This document shows positions 56,766 to 64,000 of a stretch of DNA of 64,000 nt, one piece after another. The position numbers were made by a program, and so were the translations under genes. Below the pieces are notes generated by a model. The model was not told the origin of the DNA. It saw nothing but the letters and a program-made list of their open reading frames with translations, and did no database searches. Position 1 is the first letter of the stretch. Each line of letters opens with the position of its first letter. This DNA comes from Megachile rotundata (lineage: Eukaryota > Arthropoda > Insecta > Hymenoptera > Megachilidae). The DNA is taken from NCBI RefSeq assembly GCF_050947335.1, contig NW_027473844.1, positions 62,001-126,000 of the forward strand, in the 5' to 3' direction.

Positions 56766-59700
56766 GTTAGATTGATAATAATAACAGTAATAAGTATAGT
56801 AATTGTCGTTCTATCGATAATATAACCATAATATGGCTAATAATATGAGTTACATTGATAATAATAAGAGTAATAAGTATAGTAATTGTCGTTCTCTCGA
56901 TCATATAAGCATAAAATGGCTAATAATATGAGTTAGAGTGATAATACTAAGAGTAGTGAGTATAGTAATTCTCATTCTATCGATCATATAAGCATAATAT
57001 GGCTAATAATATGAGTTAGATTGATAATAATAACAGTAATAAGTATAGTAATTGTGGTTCTATCGATAATATAAGCATAATATGGCTAATAATATGAGTT
57101 AGATTGATAATACTAAGAGTAGTGAGTATAGTAATTCTCGTTCTATCGATCATATAAGCATAATATGATTAATAATATGAGTTAGATTGATAATAGTAAG
57201 TATAATAAGTAAAGTAAATGTCGTGCTATCGATCATATCTGCATAATATGGTTAATAATATGAGTTAGATTGATAATAATAAGAGTAATAAGTATAGTAA
57301 TTGTCGTTCTATCGATCATATCTGCATAATATGGTTAATAATATGAGTTAGATTGATAATAGTGAGTGTAATAAGTATAGTAATTGTAGTTCTATCGATC
57401 ATATAAGCATAATATGGCTAATAATATGAGTCAGAGTCATAATAATAAGAGTAATAAGTATAGTAATTGTCGTTCTATCGATCATATCTGCATAATATGG
57501 TTAATAATATGAGTTAGATTGATAATAGTGAGTGTAATAAGTATAGTGAATGTCGTGCTATCGATCATATCAGCATAATATGGGTAATAATATGAGTTGG
57601 ATTGATAATAATAAGAGTAATGAGTATAGTAATTGTAGTTCTATCGATCATATAAGCATAATGTGGCTAATAATATGAGTTAGATTGATAATAATAAGAG
57701 TAATAAGTACAGTAATTGTCGTTCTATCGATCATATAAGCATAATATGGCTAATAATATGAGTTAGATTGATAATACTAAGAGCAGTGAGTATAGTAATT
57801 CTCGTTCTATCGATCATATAAGCATAATGTGGCTAATAATATGAGTTAGATTGATAATAATAAGAGTAATAAGTACAGTAATTGTCGTTCTATCGATCAT
57901 ATAAGCATAATATGGCTAATAATATGAGTTAGATTGATAATAATAAGAGTAATGAGTATAGTAATTGTAGTTCTATCGATCATATAAGCATAAAATGGCT
58001 AATAATATGAGTTAGAGTGATAATACTAAGAGTAGTGAGTATAGTAATTCTCATTCTATCGATCATATAAGCATAATATGGCTAATAATATGAGTTAGAT
58101 TGATAATAATAAGAGTAATAAGTACAGTAATTGTCGTTCTATCGATCATATAAGCATAATAAGGCTAATATTATGAGTTAGAGTGATAATACTAAGAGTA
58201 GTGAGTATAGTAATTCTCATTCTATCGATCATATAAGCATAATATGGCTAATAATATGTGTTAGATTGATAATAATAAGAGTAATGAGTATAGTAATTGT
58301 AGTTCTATCGATCATATCTGCATAATATGGTTAATAATATGAGTTAGATTCATAACAATAAGAGTAATAAGTATAGTAATTGTCGTTCTATCGATCATAT
58401 AAGCATAATATGGCTAATAATATGAGTTAGATTGATAATAATAAGTGTAATGAGTATAGTAATTGTAGTTCTATCGATCATATCTGCATAATATGGTTAA
58501 TAATAAGAGTTAGAATGATAATAATAAGAGTAATAAGTATAGTAATTGTCGTTCTATCGATCATATCTGCATAATATGGTTAATAATATGAGTTAGATTC
58601 ATAACAATAAGAGTAATAAGTATAGTAATTGTCGTTCTATCGATCATATAAACATAATATGGCTAATAATATGAGTTACATTGATAATAATAAGAGTAAT
58701 AAGTATAGTAATTGCAGTTCTATCGATCATATCTGCATAATATGGTTAATAATATGAGTTAGAATGATAATAATAAGAGTAATAAGTATAGTAATTGTCG
58801 TTCTATCGATCATATCTGCATAATATGGTTAATACTATGAGTTAGATTGATAATAGTGAGTGTAATAACTATAGTGAATGCCGTTCTACCGATCATGTCA
58901 GCATAATATGGGTAATATTATGAGTTAGATTCATAACAATAAGAGTAATAAGTATAGTAATTGTCGTTCTATCGATCATATAAGCATAATATGGCTAATA
59001 ATATGAGTTAGATTGATAATAATAACAGTAATAAGTATAGTTATTGTTGTTCTATCGATGATATAAGCATAATATGGCTAATAATATGAGTTAGATTGAT
59101 AATAATAAGAGTAATAAGTATAGTAATTGTCGTTCTATCGATCATATAAGCATAATATGGCTAATAATATGAGTTAGATTGATAATAATAAGAGTAATAA
59201 GTACAGTAATTGTCGTTCTATCGATCATATAAGCATAATAATGCTAATATTATGAGTTAGAGTGATAATACTAAGAGTAGTGAGTATAGTAATTCTCATT
59301 CTATCGATCATATAAGCATAATATGGCTAATAATATGTGTTAGATTGATAATAATAAGAGTAATGAGTATAGTAATTGTAGTTCTATCGATCATATCTGC
59401 ATAATATGGTTAATAATATGAGTTAGATTCATAACAATAAGAGTAATATGTATAGTAATTGTCGTTCTATCGATCATATAAGCATAATATGGCTAATAAT
59501 ATGAGTTACATTGATAATAATAAGAGTAATAAGTATAGTAATTGTCGTTCTCTCGATCATATAAGCATAATATGGCTAATAATATGAGTTAGAGTGATAA
59601 TACTAAGAGTAGTGAGTATATTAATTGTCGTTCTATCGATCATATAAGCATAATATGGCTAATAATATGAGTTAGATTGATAATAATAAGAGTAATGAGT

Positions 59701-61320
59701 ATAGTAATTGTACTTCTATCGATCATATCTGCATAATATGGTTAATAATATGAGTTAGAATGATAATAATAAGAGTAATAAGTATAGTAATTGTCGTTCT
59801 ATCGATCATATCTGCATAATATGGTTAATAATATGAGTTAGATTGATAATAGTGAGTGTAATAAGTATAGTGAATGTCGTGCTATCGATCATATCAGCAT
59901 AATATGGGTAATAATATGAGTTGGATTGATAATAATAAGAGTAATGAGTATAGTAATAGTAGTTCTATCGATCATATAAGCATAATGTGGCTAATAATAT
60001 GAGTTAGATTGATAATAATAAGAGTCATAAGTACAGTAATTTTCGTTCTATCGATCATATAAGCATATTATGGCTAATAATATGAGTTAGATTGATAATA
60101 CTAAGAGTAGCGAGTATAGTAATTCTCGTTCTATCAATCATAGAAGCATAATATGGCTAATAATATGAGTTAGATTGATAATAGTGAGTGTAATAAGTAT
60201 AGTAATTGTCGTTCTATCGATCATATAAGCATAATATGGCTAATAATATGAGTTAGATTGATAATACTAAGAGCAGTGAGTATAGTAATTCTCGTTCCAT
60301 CGATCATATAAGCATAATATGATTAATAATATGAGTTAGATTGATAATAGTAAGTATAATAAGTAAAGTAAATGTCGTGCTATCGATCATATCTGCATAA
60401 TATGGTTAATAATATGAGTTAGATTGATAATAATAAGAGTAATAAGTATAGTAATTGTCGTTCTATCGATCATATAAGCATAATGTGGCTAATAATATGA
60501 GTTAGATTGATAATAATAAGAGTAATAAGTACAGTAATTGTCGTTCTATCGATCATATAAGCATATTATGGCTAATAATATGAGTTAGATTGATAATACT
60601 AAGAGTAGCGAGTATAGTAATTCTCGTTCTATCGATCATAGAAGCATAATATGGCTAATAATATGAGTTAGATTGATAATAATGAGTGTAATAAGTATAG
60701 TAATTGTCGTTCTATCGATCATGTAAGCATAATATGGCTAATAATATGAGTTAGATTGATAATACTAAGAGCAGTGAGTATAGTAATTCTCGTTCTATCG
60801 ATCATATAAGCATAATGTGGCTAATAATATGAGTTAGATTGATAATAATAAGAGTAATAAGTACAGTAATTGTCGTTCTATCGATCATATAAGCATAATA
60901 TGGCTAATAATATGAGTTAGATTGATAATAATAAGAGTAATGAGTATAGTAATTGTAGTTCTATCGATCATTTAAGCATAATATGGCTAATAATATGATT
61001 TAGATTGATAATAATAACAGTAATAAGTATAGTAATTGTCGTTCTCTCGATCATATAAGCATAAAATGGCTAATAATATGAGTTAGAGTGATAATACTAA
61101 GAGTAGTGAGTATAGTAATTCTCATTCTATCGATCATATAAGCATAATATGGCTAATAATATGAGTTAGATTGATAATAATAAGAGTAATAAGTACAGTA
61201 ATTGTCGTTCTATCGATCATATAAGCATAATAAGGCTAATATTATGAGTTAGAGTGATAATACTAAGAGTAGTGAGTATAGTAATTCTCATTCTATCGAT
61301 CATATAAGCATAATATGGCT
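56765..61320 (+). repeat. Mosaic of family B pieces
   Basis: Successive stretches follow different family B sources. The first resembles 44.9-46.1 kb, then 46.0-47.5 kb, then 43.7-44.8 kb from about 59250, where GGCTAATATT is altered to ATGCTAATATT near 59240. The CATGTCAG monomer is at 58891, 2656 bp after the previous one and 3403 bp before the next. A private GTTCCATCG near 60296 also occurs at 54402. No phase change is seen. Confidence 0.78.
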
Positions 61321-64000
61321 AATAATATGTGTTAGATTGATAATAATAAGAGTAATGAGTATAGTAATTGTAGTTCTATCGATCATATCTGCATAATATG
61401 GTTAATAATATGAGTTAGATTCATAACAATAAGAGTAATAAGTATAGTAATTGTCGTTCTATCGATCATATAAGCATAATATGGCTAATAATATGAGTTA
61501 CATTGATAATAATAAGAGTAATAAGTATAGTAATTGTCGTTCTCTCGATCATATAAGCATAATATGGCTAATAATATGAGTTAGAGTGATAATACTAAGA
61601 GTAGTGAGTATAGTAATTCTCATTCTATCGATCATATAAGCATAATATGGCTAACAATATGAGTTAGATTGATAATAGTATCAGTAATAAGTATAGTAAT
61701 TGTGGTTCTATCGATCATATAAGCATATTATGGCTAATAATATGAGTTAGATTGATAATACTAAGAGTAGTGAGTATAGTAATTCTCGTTCTATCGATCA
61801 TATAAGCATAATATGGCTAATAATATGAGTTAGATTGATAATAATAAGTGTAATGAGTATAGTAATTGTAGTTCTATCGATCATATCTGCATAATATGGT
61901 TAATAATAAGAGTTAGAATGATAATAATAAGAGTAATAAGTATAGTAATTGTCGTTCTATCGATCATATCTGCATAATATGGTTAATAATATGAGTTAGA
62001 TTCATAACAATAAGAGTAATAAGTATAGTAATTGTCGTTCTATCGATCATATAAACATAATATGGCTAATAATATGAGTTACATTGATAATAATTAGAGT
62101 AATAAGTATAGTAATTGTAGTTCTATCGATCATATCTGCATAATATGGTTAATAATATGAGTTAGAATGATAATAATAAGAGTAATAAGTATAGTAATTG
62201 TCGTTCTATCGATCATATCTGCATAATATGGTTAATACTATGAGTTAGATTGATAATAGTGAGTGTAATAACTATAGTGAATGCCGTTCTACCGATCATG
62301 TCAGCATAATATGGGTAATATTATGAGTTAGATTCATAACAATAAGAGTAATAAGTATAGTAATTGTCGTTCTATCGATCATATAAGCATAATATGGCTA
62401 ATAATATGAGTTAGATTGATAATAATAACAGTAATAAGTATAATTATTGTCGTTCTATCGATGATATAAGCATAATATGGCTAATAATATGAGTTAGATT
62501 GATAATACTAAGAGTAGTGAGTATAGTAATTCTCGTTCTAACGATCGTATAAGCATAATATGGCTAATAATATGAGTTAGATTGATAATAATAAGAGTAA
62601 TAAGTATAGTAATTGTCGTTCTATCGATCATATAAGCATAATATGGCTAATAATATGAGTTAGATTGATAATACTAAGAGCAGTGAGTATAGTAATTCTC
62701 GTTCTATCGATCATATAAGCATAATATGGCTAATAATATGAGTTAGATTGATAATAATAACAGTAATGAGTATAGTAATTGTAGTTCTATCGATCATTTA
62801 AGCATAATATGGCTAATAATATGAGTTAGGTTGATAATACTAAGAGTAGTGAGTATAGTAATTCTCGTTCTATCGATCATATAAGCATAATATGACTAAT
62901 AATATGAGTTAGATTGATAATAGTAAGTGTAATGAGTATAGTAATTGTAGTTCTATCGATCATATCTGCATAATATGGTTAATAATATGAGTTAGAATGA
63001 TAATAATAAGAGTAATAAGTATAGTAATTGTCGTTCTATCGATCATATCTGCATAATATGGTTAATAATATGAGTTAGAATGATAATAATAAGAGTAATA
63101 AGTATAGTAATTGTCGTTCTATCGATCATATCTGCATAATATGGTTAATAATATGAGTTAGATTGATAATAGTGAGTGTAATAAGTATAGTGAATGTCGT
63201 GCTATCGATCATATCAGCATAATATGGGTAATAATATGAGTTAGATTGATAATAGTGAGTGTAATAAGTATAGTAATTGTCGTTCTATCGATCATATAAG
63301 CATAATATGGCTAATAATATCAGTTAGATTGATAATACTAAGAGCAGTGAGTATAGTAATTCTCGTTCTATCGATCATATAAGCATAATATGGCTAATCA
63401 TATGAGTTAGATTGATAATAATAAGAGTAATGAGTATAGTAATTGTAGTTCTATCGATCATTTAAGCATAATATGGCTAATAATATGAGTTAGATTGATA
63501 ATAATAACAGAAATAAGTATAGTAATTGTCGTTCTATCGATAATATAACCATAATATGGCTAATAATATGAGTTACATTGATAATAATAAGAGTAATAAG
63601 TATAGTAATTGTCGTTCTCTCGATCATATAAGCATAAAATGGCTAATAATATGAGTTAGAGTGATAATACTAAGAGTAGTGAGTATAGTAATTCTCATTC
63701 TATCGATCATATAAGCATAATATGGCTAATAATATGAGTTAGATTGATAATAATAACAGTAATAAGTATAGTAATTGTGGTTCTATCGATAACATAAGCA
63801 TAATATGGCTAATAATATGAGTTAGATTGATAATACTAAGAGTAGTGAGTATAGTAATTCTCGTTCTATCGATCATATAAGCATAATATGACTAATAATA
63901 TGAGTTAGATTGATAATAGTAAGTGTAATAAGTAAAGTAAATGTCGTGCTATCGATCATATCTGCATAATATGGTTAATAATATGAATTAGATTGATAAT
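61321..64000 (+). repeat. Family B derivative, copies of the 55.3 and 47.7 kb blocks
   Basis: Positions 61321-62824 repeat 55262-56765 (offset 6059) and about 62497-63860 repeat 47640-49003 (offset 14857). The two sources overlap around the ACGATCGT monomer, which locates a template switch between about 62.50 and 62.82 kb. The array runs on past the window end; the last monomers have the GTAAAGTAAATGTCGTGC and ATATCTGC variants. Confidence 0.87.

Larger units (their letters stand above)
1..64000 (+). repeat. 83 bp AT-rich satellite DNA array, about 770 monomers
   Basis: The whole window is one head-to-tail tandem repeat. Taking position 1 at the A of ATTGTCGTTC, monomers start at 1, 84, 167, 250 and so on. 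Landmarks are TATCGATCAT at 11-20, GCATAATATGG at 25-35, AATATGAGTTAG at 42-52, GATAAT at 56-61 and AAGTATAGTA at 74-83. Most monomers carry one ATCGAT palindrome. All are in the same orientation. Hand-counted consensus composition is A34 T29 G14 C6. Because 83 is not a multiple of 3, every frame cycles through the monomer, and the consensus has stops in all six frames: minus-strand open stretches cannot much exceed 100 bp. No coding sequence, tRNA, rRNA or mobile element is seen, and neither array edge is present. Satellite arrays of this size are known from eukaryotic heterochromatin. I do not recognise the family, so taxon and function are unassigned. Confidence 0.99.

Noticed and set aside
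1..64000. Possible coding sequence or repetitive protein gene.
   Set aside because: The 83 bp period is not a multiple of three and the monomer has stop codons in every frame on both strands. No open stretch of meaningful length can exist in the consensus.
1..64000. CRISPR array (regularly spaced direct repeats).
   Set aside because: There are no unique spacers. The entire 83 bp unit is conserved from copy to copy, with only scattered substitutions, and the array is far too long and AT-rich.
1..64000. CENP-B box as a centromere marker.
   Set aside because: The nearest motif is the CGTTCTATCGATC region. It lacks the TTCG and CGGG elements in the required spacing, so no CENP-B-type site can be claimed, and centromere identity stays unproven.
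1..64000. Strict 166 bp dimer register matching nucleosome-sized DNA.
   Set aside because: Two monomers do equal 166 bp, and ACTAAG-type and ATTCTC-type monomers often alternate. But many higher-order periods are odd multiples (15, 19, 31, 55, 77), so a fixed dimer is not supported by sequence alone.
1..64000. Transposon or retroelement insertion within the array.
   Set aside because: Phase tracking accounts for all 64000 bases as 83 bp monomers apart from seven small length changes. There is no room for inserted sequence.
1..64000. Bacterial or plasmid iteron/replication origin repeats.
   Set aside because: Iteron arrays are short and lie next to replication genes. Tens of kilobases of gene-free satellite with higher-order structure fits eukaryotic heterochromatin instead.
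1..64000. Identification of the host species or named satellite.
   Set aside because: I do not recognise the monomer with any confidence, and base composition and period alone do not distinguish insects, plants or other eukaryotes.

Overview
The whole 64 kb window is one uninterrupted array of AT-rich satellite DNA. A single 83 bp monomer is repeated head to tail about 770 times, always in the same orientation. I see no gene, RNA gene, transposon, CRISPR array or unique sequence anywhere, and neither end of the array is reached. A homogeneous satellite this long points to eukaryotic constitutive heterochromatin (centromeric, pericentromeric, subtelomeric or sex-chromosomal). I do not recognise the monomer and cannot name the species. 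By hand count the consensus is about 24% G+C, with 34 A, 29 T, 14 G and 6 C on the given strand.

Monomers differ by substitutions at a limited set of positions, and these fall into recurring variants. Length is almost invariant. Tracking the 83 bp phase through the window reveals only seven length changes: one 1 bp deletion present in three related copies (about 2327, 10542 and 30295), a +1/-1 pair at 16385 and 16440, and two copies of a 99 bp junction monomer (35289 and 41696).

The order of variants reveals multi-scale higher-order repeats (HORs). Layout: (1) 1-8216 and 8217-13278 are two copies of one HOR (core 55 monomers, 4564 bp). The first copy is enlarged by two extra 1826 bp (22-monomer) units, the second by one extra 498 bp (6-monomer) unit. 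(2) About 11750-16640 is a 2573 bp (31-monomer) tandem duplication overlapping the end of HOR copy 2. (3) About 16640-19170 has less long-range order. (4) About 19170-27050 is a mosaic with a 3984 bp-spaced duplication and a clean 1245 bp (15-monomer) tandem duplication. (5) About 27075-32219 holds a 1577 bp (19-monomer) duplication running into a third copy of the first HOR, offset 19753 bp from copy 2. (6) About 32220-47775 holds a second HOR family with two tandem 6407 bp units plus a partial upstream unit. (7) About 47640-64000 is a patchwork of blocks copied from the second family at offsets of 5727, 6059, 9130 and 14857 bp. With the known length changes allowed for, all these offsets are whole numbers of monomers, as expected from unequal exchange or amplification in register.

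No encoded biological system is visible. What is worth attention is the array's architecture and its recombination record, not a gene product.
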